This document shows, piece after piece, positions 11,180 to 22,500 of a DNA stretch of 64,000 nt; positions within the stretch are counted from its first letter, which is position 1; every line of letters begins with the position of its first letter. Source of the DNA: Ixodes scapularis (taxonomy: Eukaryota; Arthropoda; Arachnida; Ixodida; Ixodidae); the NCBI RefSeq assembly GCF_016920785.2, contig NW_024609839.1, forward strand, positions 19,221,085 through 19,285,084, written 5' to 3'. The notes below the pieces were generated by a model. That model ran no database searches, had not been told where the DNA came from, and worked only from the letters and a program-made list of their open reading frames with translations. The position numbers and the translations under genes are program-made.

Positions 11180-13237
11180 GCTGTTTGTTTGTTTGTTTGT
11201 TGGTGTTTTATGGCGCAAGGGCAACACGAGGGCCAAATAGCGCCAAGATCCTGTTTAGCTGATTTAATATGTAGTATGTCAGTGCTCATGGGTAAAACTA
11301 ATGTGCTATGTTTAGCTAATGTACAAATGGGTAATAAGGCCTATAGAGTGTAAAGGGCTCCAAAAATTCATGTATACTAGAGAAGTGACTTGAGGCCACT
11401 TTTTTGAAGGAACGTGAATAAGTCTTTGAGTGGAATCTGAGGTTCAGGACCTAACACCAAACACGGATGAAATGGAATGTTTAATCTTCTTAGTGGTGCT
11501 AAAAGTGGTTTAAGGAAAGGTTCCAGCTTCCTGCAAACAAACAGATGCATTACTGTAAGGTCTGAGTCACATATTTCGCAGGTAGGAGGTTCATTGCCCA
11601 TTAAGAGATGTGAGTGTGTTAAGCGTGTATGTCCAATGCGCAGTCGTGTTAACAATACACTGTCATGACGCGAGAGGTGACGATGGTCCTGAAATTTATC
11701 TGTAGTAGGGTGAAGGGTATGAAGCTTGTTACCTTCACATTTCTTCCATTGCCGCAACCATTTTGTCGCGACACTCTTGGACATCTCACGGCGAATGTCA
11801 CTTAAGGGCAAAGGCATCTGTGTTCTGTCTTCGAAGGGACCTTGTCGGGCAGTTTTGTCGGCAAGCTCATTTCCAGTGATGCCACTATGCCCTGGAACCC
11901 AGAGGAACCGGACGAGTCCGCCTTTTGACTGGATTTCTCGTAACAGCGTACGAATATCTACAATAAACGGGTGTTTCTTAGGCTCTATAGCACAGATGGA
12001 CATAAGTGCACTTAAAGAGTCGGAGCATATTAGTGATTTCTTGATCCAGGACTTTCTGATGTGCTTAAGCGAAGCAATAATTGCATATAGATCAGATGTG
12101 AAAACAGATGCTATTGGAGACGACTGGAAAGCATTTCTGGTGGTCCCAGAAACAAAGGCCGCTCCAACAGCATCGCCCATTTTAGAACCATCAGTGTAAA
12201 ATGCCCGGTAGTCCTTGAACTCTTTAAGAATTTCTAAAAAAACACTATTGGTACACCAGAGGCGCAGTACATGGCTTTTAGAACTTAGTTAACCGCAGGT
12301 CACAGGAAATGCTTGGGTCATACCAAGGGGGGAGTGGTGGACGAAAAGTTGAAACCTTGCTTATTGAAAACCTAGTGTCCGACAAAACTTGCTGCACACG
12401 AATTCCAAACGGTTGGGCGACTGATGGGCGTCGAGCAAACAGCTCAGTGAAAGATGGGGTTAGGACATGAGTGTAGGCTGGATTGTCCTTGTACATTGAA
12501 ATTCTACCTGCATAAAATAGACCTAGCAATTCTCTCCTAAGACATAGGGGCTGTTCATGGGCTGTTATGTATAGGCTCTCCACTGGTGATGTTCGAAAAG
12601 CTCCCGTGAACAAACAAATTGCCTGGTGATGAACAGGATCAAGCTGTCGAATTGTGTTTTGTCTAGCCGATCCATAAACAAAGCTACCATAATCCAGTTT
12701 TGAACGCACTGTAGCCCGGTAAATATGCAGAAGAGACTCCACGTGTCCTCCCCAAGATGTGTGTGCAAGCACTTTAAGAATATTTAGTTTTTTTAGGCAG
12801 TTTTTGCGAAGATAGGCAATATGCTCTCCAAATGTCAGTTTTCGGTCAAAAATGACTCCAAGAAATTTTTGAGAGTCCTTTCAAGTAAGTTGTGTACCAT
12901 TTAGTGACAGTTCGGGATTGGGGTACAGTCCACGTTTCCGCGTGAAATGTACAATGGCACCTTTTTCTGCCGAGAATTGAAATCCGTTTCGAAAACACCA
13001 CTTGCCCAGTTCGTTTATGCAGAGCTGGAGTTGTCGCTCGGCAACTCGCAGAGATGAAGTCCTGATAGAAATTTTAAGGTCATCGGCATATAAAGAGTGT
13101 TCGATGGGCGAGAAATTTCACGGGAGAGTGAATTTATCTGAACCAAAAATAATGTGACACTTAAAATGCCGCCCTGGGGAACGCCCGTTTCCTGCATAAA
13201 CTCGTCAGAAAGAACAGCTCCCTGGCGCACCTGAAAA
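11180..13237 (-). pseudogene. 5'-truncated I-type LINE (element C)
   Basis: Begins (3' end) with an AAAC-type tail and the family's GGCGC...GCGCC 3' hairpin. Going upstream there is an RNase H and C-terminal region (11377-12180; WVPGHSGITGNELADKTA, CEICDSDLTVMHLFVC), then the connection region (12278-12772; LDYGSFVYGSARQ) and reverse transcriptase pieces (13015-13237; ETGVPQGGILS). Frames change between these blocks, and the YVDD box is degraded. It is a dead, truncated copy related to element B but not identical. Its 5' end stops inside the reverse transcriptase, directly against the 3' tail of element D. Confidence 0.82.
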
Positions 13238-13420
13238 GTGTGATGATGATGATGATTGGGGTTTAATGGCGCAAGAGCGACTGTGGCCATATTGCGCCAA
13301 GAAAGTTAATTTAAAAAGCCTAGCATGCAGTTATGTCTAAACTTACTTGTCTACTTATATCAGATGCAAAAAGCCAATTCCATGTAGGAAACTTAAAACG
13401 CGAGCAAATGGTACCAAAGG
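13238..13420 (-). mobile_element. I-type LINE 3' end (element D, part 1)
   Basis: An (ATC)n tail, the GGCGC...GCGCC hairpin and a coding end reading PFARVLSFLHGIGFLHLI then stop. This matches the end of ORF2 in element B (FSFLKAIGLLHRL). Its upstream continuation is at 15319-15650; a CR1/L2-like LINE separates the two parts. Confidence 0.75.
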
Positions 13421-15318
13421 TCTATGACAATGCAAAAGTTTATCCGTGAGTCACCGCAAAAGTTTTGGAGGCATTTGGCACCAGCTAGGAAGTCAGTTTC
13501 CGAGATCAAAACGGAGCAAGGAATTATAAATGACAAGCGAGAGATTGCAGTTCAATTCAACGAGTTCTTTGCAAGCGTCTTCACAAAAGACGATAAGCAG
13601 TCTGTAGATTTTAGATCACCAGCTCAAATTCCACGGGCTGATGATGACCTGCAACTGTCAGTTGAGGGTATTTTGGCTCTGTTGCTTGACTTAAAAACTT
13701 CCAAATCCATGGGGCCGGACGAAATTCCAAATTCTTTTCTAAAGCGATATGCAGAGTGGACGGCAATGTATCTGCACTTAATTTTTAATAAGTCGATTAT
13801 GACTAGCACTGTACCCTATGACTGGAAACTCAGTAAGATAATTCCAATACTGAAAAGTGGAGATGCTATGTCAGTATGCAATTATAGACCTATCGCGCTA
13901 ACGTCTACATCGTGCAAAGTTCTTGAGCATATTGTTTCTAAACATATCCGGCAATTTCTTTTATCGAATAACGTTCTCAGCCAGTACCAGCACGGTTTCC
14001 GCAAGGGACTGTCAACGGTCACGCAACTAGTAGAAACCATGCATTATTTTTGTGAGGTATCGGATCGTAAGGGCCAAACAGACATCATATTTTTAGACTT
14101 TAAGAAGGCGTTCGACAAAGTTAATCATAGAAAGCTCTTAATTAAATTGATTTCCATCTTGGGAGATAATAAGATTGTTCGGTGGATTGAGGCCTTTCTA
14201 AATGATCGTCGACAGTTTGTAAGTATTGATGGGGTTAGCTCGGACGAATGTGATGTGAACTCGGGTGTTCCACAGGGTTCTGTCCTGGGTCCCCTGCTGT
14301 TTTTGGTTTTTGTTAATGACCTTATCCAAGATTCACCTGTAAAAGCCAGATTGTTTGCCGACGATTGTATTATTTATACTGAAGTGACGTCCGTTAATGA
14401 TCAAATTATGCTAAACGAATATTTGTCTCAGATCAATGAATGGTGTGTTAAGTGGCAAATGTCGATAAACTTAGACAAGACAGTATGTATGACGATCACT
14501 CATAAACGGCAGCCGTTAGAGTATATGTATATGCTGCAAGGAAAAGCCTTGAGCCGAGTGTCAGAGTTTAGATACCTTGGTCTTACAATGGCCTCAAACC
14601 TAAGTTGGACTTCGCACGTTAGCAATATAATCGGAAAAACTAACAAAAGATTAGGGTACATCAGGCGCACCCTTAAACTCGCTTCCCCAGAAACAAAACT
14701 CACAGCATACAAGATGTTAATAAGGCCTTTATTAGAATACGCATGTGAAGTCTGGGACCCGCATGTTAAATATCTTATATCAAATCTGGAGCAAGTTCAA
14801 CGGCGTGCGTTACGTTTTGTTTTTTCTAGCTATAGACGGCTGGACTCTGTGTCACCTCTTTATAAAAGGGCAAATCTACCCCTCCTTCAGGTGCGGAGGA
14901 AGCAGATGCGGCTTAACCTTTTTTATAACATAATGAATAACTTGGTTCTAGTAAATAAGCAACAGTATATTAAGGAGAGCATGTCGCGTATAACCCGCAG
15001 CAAGCATGCTCGGTATGTGGAAGAGCGGAAGTTTTCTAAGGACTGTTTTAGGTATTCGTTCTTCTTACAAACAGCGCGAGACTGGAACAAGCTACCCGCA
15101 CATGTTGTTACCGCTGAAACTCGAGAAGAGTTTAGTTCCCTTATTTCAGAGATTTCTGACAGCAGTACCTAGAGTTGTCATTTCATCATTGTGTTAAATT
15201 CGTGTTATTAATCTGTGCATTTTGAGCGTGTGTATTTTTTTGTGTTGTGAAAAATCCACTTCTATCTTGGTCCTGTGTAGGACCGATAGTATTTCAAATA
15301 AATAAATAAATAAATAAA
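13421..15318 (+). mobile_element. 5'-truncated CR1/L2/Jockey-like LINE inside element D
   Basis: A plus-strand non-LTR element that ends in (AAAT)n. It is inserted within the C-terminal coding part of I-type element D; the interrupted frame lines up on both sides. No target duplication is evident. It lacks the endonuclease and begins just before the reverse transcriptase. Confidence 0.8.
13424..15172 (+). CDS. LINE reverse transcriptase, N-terminally truncated
   Basis: An open frame of 582 codons without stops. Reverse transcriptase motifs run in order: SKSMGPDEIPN, CNYRPIALTS, QYQHGFRKGLST, DIIFLDFKKAFDKVNHR, NSGVPQGSVLGPLLFLVFVN and the catalytic LFADDC. A thumb and connector follow (FRYLGLTM, RPLLEYACEVWDP). 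The FADD box and the GSVLGPLLF signature place it with CR1/L2/Jockey-type LINEs rather than the I-type copies around it, which have YVDD and RNase H. The APE endonuclease is missing through 5' truncation, so it could not move alone. A similar family supplied the LINE that interrupts the viral-like gene at 39592-41544. Confidence 0.88.
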   Translation: MTMQKFIRESPQKFWRHLAPARKSVSEIKTEQGIINDKREIAVQFNEFFASVFTKDDKQSVDFRSPAQIPRADDDLQLSVEGILALLLDLKTSKSMGPDEIPNSFLKRYAEWTAMYLHLIFNKSIMTSTVPYDWKLSKIIPILKSGDAMSVCNYRPIALTSTSCKVLEHIVSKHIRQFLLSNNVLSQYQHGFRKGLSTVTQLVETMHYFCEVSDRKGQTDIIFLDFKKAFDKVNHRKLLIKLISILGDNKIVRWIEAFLNDRRQFVSIDGVSSDECDVNSGVPQGSVLGPLLFLVFVNDLIQDSPVKARLFADDCIIYTEVTSVNDQIMLNEYLSQINEWCVKWQMSINLDKTVCMTITHKRQPLEYMYMLQGKALSRVSEFRYLGLTMASNLSWTSHVSNIIGKTNKRLGYIRRTLKLASPETKLTAYKMLIRPLLEYACEVWDPHVKYLISNLEQVQRRALRFVFSSYRRLDSVSPLYKRANLPLLQVRRKQMRLNLFYNIMNNLVLVNKQQYIKESMSRITRSKHARYVEERKFSKDCFRYSFFLQTARDWNKLPAHVVTAETREEFSSLISEISDSST

Positions 15319-15650
15319 TCTCCAAGCAAAAAATAAGGATGAAATGGAAGGTGGTTTCTGAAAAGTTCAGGAAAATATCTTCGACGTTGATGATCGAGAA
15401 ATCTACAATTCCAAAGGATGTGGAGGACGGTTAACACTTTCCCACACTTTTCGCAGAGCTTTACATCTTCACCGCAGAGCAAGTGCAGGTGCGTCAATCG
15501 AGAATGACCGATTCTCAAGCGGCACAAAAGGACTTCCGAACGGTGGTCCTTATGGGAGGAACTCTCCCATACTTCTAAGTTGGGCTTAATAATGTGTAAT
15601 AATGTGGAGTTTGTTATCGATTTGTGTGTCCCAGTCCAGCTGCCATAACT
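15319..15650 (-). mobile_element. I-type LINE fragment (element D, part 2)
   Basis: Reads WQLDWDTQIDNKL, LLCRLRIGHSRLTHLHLL and CEKCGKVLTVLHILWNC on the minus strand, the zone between RNase H and the Cys/His end of the I-type ORF2. A ~10-base internal duplication near 15590 shifts the frame. The coding sequence runs up to the CR1/L2-like insertion and resumes at 13420. Confidence 0.75.
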
Positions 15651-15654
15651 TAAT

Positions 15655-18600
15655 AATTGACTTGTTTAAGGAATATTTACGATGTTAACTTTTTTATGGA
15701 CAACCTCCGTCCTATAGCTCTCTCTTTACAAGAGACGCACCTTAATGATCATCATGTGTCTATTTTACGTCGTCACCAAGTTTTTAGAAAAGATTGTTCC
15801 ACATCAAACTCATCTGGTGGAGTAGCAGTAATCATCCAAAGTGGAGTTGCTTGTTCTCAGATTCCTCTTTCTACACCCCTAGAGGCTGTAGCTGTGCGTC
15901 TCCTCTTGGACCGCTTCATCACCATTGTTTCCATCTATATTCCACCAAATGTTCCACTGCATATTCATGATCTTCATGATTTAATTACTCAGCTCCCTCA
16001 CCCCTTTTTACTTTTAGGAGATTTTAATGCCCACCATCCCTTGTGGGGTGGCACACGCCAGGACTCGCGTGGTGGGGTCATTGAACGGTTTTTACTGTCA
16101 TCTAACCTCTGTCTTTTGAACAGCAGAGAGCCTACCTTTTTTAGTGCAGCTCACAACTCATTTACATCCATTGATCTTTCCATTTCATCTCCATCCTTGG
16201 TGTCTTGTTTCACATGGAGCGTTTTAAATAATCCTTTTGGAAGCGACCACTTTCCGGTTACTTTGGAGAGCGTGAAATCTATTCCCAGTCTTATGAAACG
16301 GACTCCACGTTGGAAGCTAGAAAAAGCAGACTGGGCGCTTTTTAGCCAAAAATCCAAGCTTGTTCCCTCAATGTTCTCTTCATTAACTCATGACGATGCC
16401 ACAGCCTACATCACAGAGCATATAATTGGTGCTGCTCTTTGCTCCATCCCTCAAACTTCTTCGAACATCCCCAAGAAATGTAAGCCATGGTGGAATGAGG
16501 AATGTTCCACCACAAAGAATAACCAAGATAAGGCTTGGGGTGTCTTTCGTAGATACCCGACATCTGTGAACTTAATGGAATTCAAGAGACGCAGAGCTTG
16601 TGCCCGCTGGACTCGGAAGCAGGCTAAAGGAAAATCTTGGCGAGGTTACTTTTCCTCCATCAGCAGCTATGTTCCAGCAAAGGAAGTGTGGGACCGACTT
16701 CACAAAGTCGAGGGGAAATACCGCTGTTTTACAATCCCCCTTTTTCCGTCTTCTGGAGCCTCATTGCTAGACCAGGCTAAAGTGTTGGGCACTCACTTCG
16801 CTGCTGTTTCAAGCTCCGCACATTACTCTCCAGCATTCCTGAAGCGTAAGGCAAACACGGAAAAGACGAGGCTCTGCTTCATAGGGGGGGAGCGTCTGCA
16901 CCTTACAATCAGCCATTTACAATGGTTGAGCTCGAAGTGGCTCTCAACTCCCGCAAGAATTCTGCCCTTGGTCCCGATAGAATTCACTACGACATGATCC
17001 GACACTTATCTAGAGAGTCACTTAGTGCTCTTCTCACATACTTCAATGGCCTGTGGTGTGATGCCTACTTCCCTGTTGAATGGAAGCGGGCTGAAGTTAT
17101 ACCGCTGTTGAAACCTGGCAAGGACCCCTCCCTTCCTGCAAGTCACAGACCAATAGCATTGTCAAGTTGTCTGGGGAAAACCTTTGAAATATTGATTAAC
17201 AGAAGTCTTATTTATTTTCTTGAGCAACATAATATCTTGGATATTAATCAGTGTGGCTGTCGTCCTGAGCGCTCTACAACAGACCACTTGGTGCGGCTGG
17301 AGAGTTTTGTGCGCGAGGCATTCGTCAACAGGCAGCATTGTGTATCTGTTTTCTTTGATTTAGACAATGCCTATGACACCACTTGGAAGTATGGCATCTT
17401 GCACGACCTTTTTATGTACGGAGTACGCGGTAGAATGCTTCAGTGTATAAAGAGCTTTTTGTGTAAACGCACTTTTCGAGTTAGGTTGGGAACAACTTTA
17501 TCAGACTGGTTTGTTCAAGAGAATGGTGTTCCTCAGGGTGGAGTCCTTAGTGCCACACTCTTTGCAATAAAAATTAACTCTCTTAGCAAAGTCATTCCTC
17601 CTTCAGTATTTTACTCGCTATATGTCGATGACATTCAGATATCTGTAGCGTCATGTAATATGTCTAGCTGTGAGCGGCAGCTACAACTGGCCATAAATAA
17701 ATTACTACATGGGCTGATAAGAATGGTTTTAGGTTATCTCCGGATAAAACTGTTTGTATTCCTTTTTCTTTAAGGCGTGGCCTCCGTTTAGATCCTACAT
17801 TTCTGTTAAATAGAAACAACATTGCTGTCAAAACGGAGCACAAGTTTCTAGGAGTTACTTTCGACGGTAAACTTACCTTTGTTTCGGACCTCAAACAACT
17901 CAAGCAAAAAACTCTGCAGGCATCGAACATACTCAAAGTTCTTTCGCACAAGTCGTGGGGCTCGGATAGGAAATGTCTCCTTCGTCTATATTCTTCGCTC
18001 ATTCGATCCCGCCTTGACTATGGCTCAATTGTCTATGCCTCTGCGAGACCGTCTGCTTTAAAAATGCTCGATCCAGTACATCACCTTGGGCTGCGTTTGG
18101 CATCTGGTGCTTTTCGCACCTCCCCTGTGCTTAGCTTGTATGTTGACTGTCATGAAATGTCGCTTGAAAAAAGGTGACAGCAACTTAGCCTCAACTATGT
18201 TTACAAAATTTTGTCGGACCCCAGCTCCCCCACTTATAGTTGTATTCAAAACTCTAGGTTTCCTCGCCTCTTTAACCATAAGCCAACTGTTGTGCGGCCC
18301 TTGAGCTTTCGTGTCGAGAGTCTTCGCTCCTCCCTCAATCTGACTCTTGATTTTAACCTCTTGAATAGTTCATACCATACTGCCCCATGGAATGTCAAAC
18401 CCATTTTTTGTGACTGGTGCTTCACAAAATTCAGGAAGCAAAGAGTCTCACCTTTAATTTTACAACAGGAATCCTTTGCATTGGAGGAAAAATACAAAGA
18501 TTATAATCATTATTACACTGATGGTGCAAAGTCGTCAATGTATATTGGTGCGGCTGTATACTCTTCTCGTTTTTCCAAAGTCGCTCGTCTAAATACTCTT

Positions 18601-19108
18601 GCCAGTATTTTTACTGCCGAGCTCTATGGGGTCATGATGGCACTTGACCATATAGTTCAGAGTAAAATAAAGCCATCATCTTTGTAGATTCTCAGAGTGT
18701 TGTTCGGGCTGTATGTTCTGTTTTATCAACAAAGGATCGGCTGACCCGGACTGTGCGTGTTAAGGTACAGCAGGGCCTACAGGATGGTCACGACATTAGG
18801 TTTTGCTGGATTCCTAGCCATGTGGGCATTGCAGGCAACGAGGCTGCAGATAAACTTGCCGTCTCTTCGCAAAATCTTTCCGTGTCACATGTCCGCATCC
18901 CCCACCAAGACCAAGACGCTGCGGTGAACCTCTGACTGTTGTTCATATTTTATTTTTTTTGTCCTGGTCTTCGGCAGCAGCACAAATTCTTTTTTCCTGA
19001 TCTTTTCAAGTATCGGATTCCATTCCACCCTGCCTTGCTGCTTGGTGAGCGGCCACTAATCTCATTCAAACGTCTTTTCGATTTCCTTGAAGATACCGGA
19101 TTTTTAAA
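15655..19108 (+). pseudogene. I-type LINE ORF2 body, reversed relative to its ORF1 (element E)
   Basis: Carries nearly the whole I-type ORF2 on the plus strand. It starts at the residues that follow QWNCRGLL (LRNIYDVNFF), with endonuclease (LLLGDFNAHHPL, FGSDHFPVTLE), reverse transcriptase (HRPIALSSCLGKTFE, FFDLDNAYDTTW, ENGVPQGGVLS, YVDD) and RNase H (YYTDGAKSS, FCWIPSHVGIAGNEAADKLA). The terminus ends FDFLEDTGFLK. Frames break near 16920, 17700-17780, 18175-18215 and 18690. About 70 codons between IPHQD and CGEPLTVVHIL are deleted. It stops at about 19108, against the first codons of a minus-strand ORF2 (MAKFTFMQWNCRGLL, start 19149). That is the piece missing from its own 5' end. Confidence 0.82.
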
Positions 19109-20714
19109 AGGCCGCGGCAATTCCACTGCATAAAAGTAAATTTAGCCATTATTCTAAAACTAAGTTAAAAATTAGTAAATCAGTAAAGGTAGTAAGGTAC
19201 AAGTAAAAGTAAAAACGTCAACTCTGCCGCGCAGGGCAATAAAGAATGTACAACATCACGTTGGTGGGATCACCGGTTTTTTGCTCTTGTGTTTACTCTT
19301 AGTAGTCTGCCACTCCATGTCGTCTTGGTCAGACGCAGGAGTGGAGACTTCACACTCACCCATGGCCTCAGTTTCCTGAGGCAAGGCTTTTTCTGCAGGC
19401 TTCTTCGGGTTCGGGGAACGGGGCGCCATGCGCCGCCCGCGACCAGACCCAGCCAAAGGGGCAGAGGAGGTGCTGAGCGAAGGAAGCGTCGCCCATGTCC
19501 ACCCGTTCCTGTCCCTTAGGCGCTGCAGGTACGGCACGAGAGCCATGCCGCTCCCTCGATGATGCTCTCTCCAGGGAGTGTGGGCGAGAGTGTCGACCCT
19601 TCTCCCTGGAAGGAGATCGCAGAGGAGGGACGGTTGCGGCAGCCACCGACCCATCCTGGGTTTGGGAAACAGCCTGAGAAGATACAGGCTGTTGCCCTGT
19701 TGGAGTGCGAGGGTTCGCATTCTGGCTGGGAGGGTCCGTAGACCGTCCAGCCGAGATTGCATGACCCGGAAGCTGAATCTTCAGCTGGGGCGTGAGGGAC
19801 TGCCGTGGCTTCCCATAGTCCAGAAAGGACGTCTGGGTTGCCACTGCAACCTTCAGTGGTGCAGGTCCCCGCTGCACCACCTGCGCATAGCCACCCTTGC
19901 GCAAGAACGCAAAGCGACGGCGCGCTTCCGGGTAAGAGAGGTTTTCTTTGACCTTCAAGTTAAGCACTTCTTTCTCTTCTTTCCATGTCTTGCATGAGCG
20001 AGAATACGCTGGGTGTGGATCACTACAGTTGACACAATGGGCTTCGTTGGAGCAGGAGTCTGCAGAATGGTCATTTTTCCCACACTTGGCACAAGTGGCA
20101 TTGCCACGGCAGTTTTGAGAGCCGTGGCCAAACCTCTGGCATTTAAAACATCTTCGAGGATTAGGCACATAGGGCCTAACCCTGCAGTGGAGATAGCCAG
20201 CCTTAACAGCCTCAGGAGGTGTGGTAGATTCAAAGGTTAACACTATGTGTTTAGTTTTCCGCTCTTGACCGTCCCGACGCAGGGAGATGCGTCTCGCAGC
20301 TACAACTCCTTGGTCAGAGAGCCCTTCAAGTATCTCAGTGTCAGAGGCCTCAATCAGGTCATCTTCCGAGATAACGCCCTGAATAGTATTAAGTGTACGA
20401 TGGGGTGAAACAGTCACTTTGTGATCAGACACAGAATTCAAAGCAAGGAGTGCAGTACTCTGCTGTCTGGATTCAATTTCTACGAGAAGGTCACCTGAGG
20501 GCATCTTTTTGGCTTTGAAGTTCTTTCCGACCACACTTTCTAGCACTTTAGCAACTAGAAAGGGGGACATCTTGGAGAGTGGTGTATCGTCTTCAGAGTG
20601 AATAACTAAAAATTTGGGGAATGTAGGGGGAGATGAGGTCGTGTCTTTCAGAGGGACTTCGGTGCGGACTCTTTTCAGGGCCCGATCAAAGGGAGGTTTT
20701 GCTTTTGAACCCAT
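19109..20714 (-). pseudogene. I-type LINE ORF1 plus ORF2 start (element F)
   Basis: ORF1 starts MGSKAKPPFDRALKRVRTEV at 20714. It has the same N-terminal domain and knuckles as element B (CFKCQRFGHGSQNC, CAKCGKNDHSADSC, CVNCSDPHPAYSRSC). The main frame stops at 19368, while the conserved basic end (KSKHKSKKPVIPP, stop 19256) lies in another frame, so one indel is present near 19480. After ORF1, the ORF2 start at 19149 gives MAKFTFMQWNCRGLL and then runs into reversed ORF2 sequence (element E). The 3'UTR is not found in place. Confidence 0.83.
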
Positions 20715-20989
20715 GAGAGATGGGAGGAGATTCAGTGCCCGGGTGCACCGCCCACCATGGAGCCCAACAAGGGGGTAGGTAATGTGCCATAGCAAGAAAG
20801 GCTTGGCTGACACAATTACTCTACCAGTGCTGCCCGGGCACAATAACCGAGTGTGGATGCAGGGACAGGACCTGTTTCCACTCAAGGTTAGCCCTTGCCG
20901 CCTAAGAAGGTGAAAAAGGAAGGAAGAGAGTGTAGAAGAAAAGAGAAAGAGGTGGAAGGAAAAGTAAAAGAAGGAAGAGGGTAGAAGAG

Positions 20990-21395
20990 GCGACTGAATC
21001 ATCCTGGTCGGGCCAAGCCAGGACACCCGTCTACGAGAAGCAGGGGTCGAAGCGGTGTATTGCCTTGCCCGGGGGGCCCCGAAGGGTCCAAACATACCCC
21101 GGGCTCAGCTCAACCACCAGGGTCCCCTTTTCCCCGGACACGGGTATGCCACGCACAGCCAGACGTGGGTGGGCGTACCCACATGGCTCGGGGTTCGTAG
21201 TGACGCCACTCACCAAGCACCTACCAAAGTAGGTGCCCCCTGTGTGCGGGTATGGTGGCCCACGTGGCTGGGGTCCGTGGTGACGCTACTCACCAAGCAC
21301 CTAGCACCTAAGGTGCAGGCGCCCTCTGCGGGGCTCGGGGTCCGTGGAGACGCCACTTTCCAAACACCTGCTTTCACAGGTGCCCCCTGTGGGGC
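20990..21395 (-). repeat. Element F 5'UTR with tandem monomers
   Basis: Shares its leader with element B (compare 10800-11129) but has one more GGGGTCCGTGGTGACGC-type monomer; three start near 21188, 21270 and 21337 on the given strand. Each carries a GCACCT...AGGTGC inverted repeat. The element ends where the duplicated block at 21396 begins. Confidence 0.6.
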
Positions 21396-22500
21396 CATAG
21401 CCAGCGTGACCGCTTCGTTTCCCCTTTCTGTTCTTTTTTCGGCGATATCGCGCCGAGACTAGAGCTCTGTAGAACGAAGTTCACAGACATATACAAGAAA
21501 AAGTTGGAGCACCGTTGCACTTCTATATACAGACGAACAATGATCACAGTGGCAGATAGCACGTTGAACCCAACAGCAGAGCCGGGCATGACTGATATGG
21601 CAACGGAACTGACGGATCGAGGTGCGTGACATCACGCAGGAAGTCAGCGGGCCTTAGTTTCTAGAGGTGTTGCTCTGGTTCCTCTACGGATTCAGGGTAA
21701 CAGACGATTTTGCCGTTGTTTCCATAGACGGCGTGCGGCGTTCTCTGGTGCACGTTCTCTGGTGCACCGGTTGCACCGAGTGCCTGTTGGTCGCTCTTTT
21801 AAGTCAACAGGATGAGTCCTGCTGACGGTCATCCTGGACCGCCAAATATTTTTCCTGGGTTCGGCCTTGACTTTGCTTAGACCTAGAAACATTGATGAGA
21901 GCTGTAGTAAGGTGGTTAGTTTACAAAAAAACCTGATTGAAATGACATGTAAATGGGAGTGGTACATCCTAGCGTGAGTCACAGCACTACCAGCTACATT
22001 CAACTGCTGTAATGAATCATCTACTTATCTGTTTCTCCCGATAGTATGCAACATGTACAACTCTTACAGGGAAATACGCACACGACAGGGAGAAGCTACT
22101 TGCCTGGCGCTCACGAGAGGTTTACCACAAGTCATCCATTTGAAGTATTGTCTTTACAGCAAACTATAAAAGTTACTACAGGGGCAAACCTGTGTAGAAT
22201 CTAAAGCTGGAGTATAGCTCCATTTCACTCTATAAAAAAAAAGTAAGAGATTGCACATGTTAGAGTGCATGCAGTGCAAGCACATAACCATAAATGTGCT
22301 ATGTAGGTGCAGTCTGTGGGCGGCCCGGCAGAGGAGCACCCAGATTCGCAGGATGCGGGGGAGGCGTTCGAGGAGGAGGCAGATCGGGAGGCCTCTACCT
22401 CAACACGTAAGATACTTTGCTTGACTAATGGGAACTAAAACCGTCAGCAACATGAACATGACCACAGTTATTACTGATCTAAACTATGTTTTCCTGCAGA
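21396..22500. repeat. Tandem duplication, copy 1
   Basis: About 1.1 kb beginning catagccagcgtgacc. It recurs from 22591 to about 23691 with an offset of 1,195 bases and high identity. It includes a 94-base exon-like block (22313-22406) flanked by gtgcag and gtaag, followed by a tttcctgcag acceptor at its end. Confidence 0.85.

Noticed and set aside
15294..19133. Twin-priming (5' inversion) of a single LINE joining elements D and E
   Set aside because: D and E both contain the ORF2 C-terminus with different sequences, so they are separate copies.
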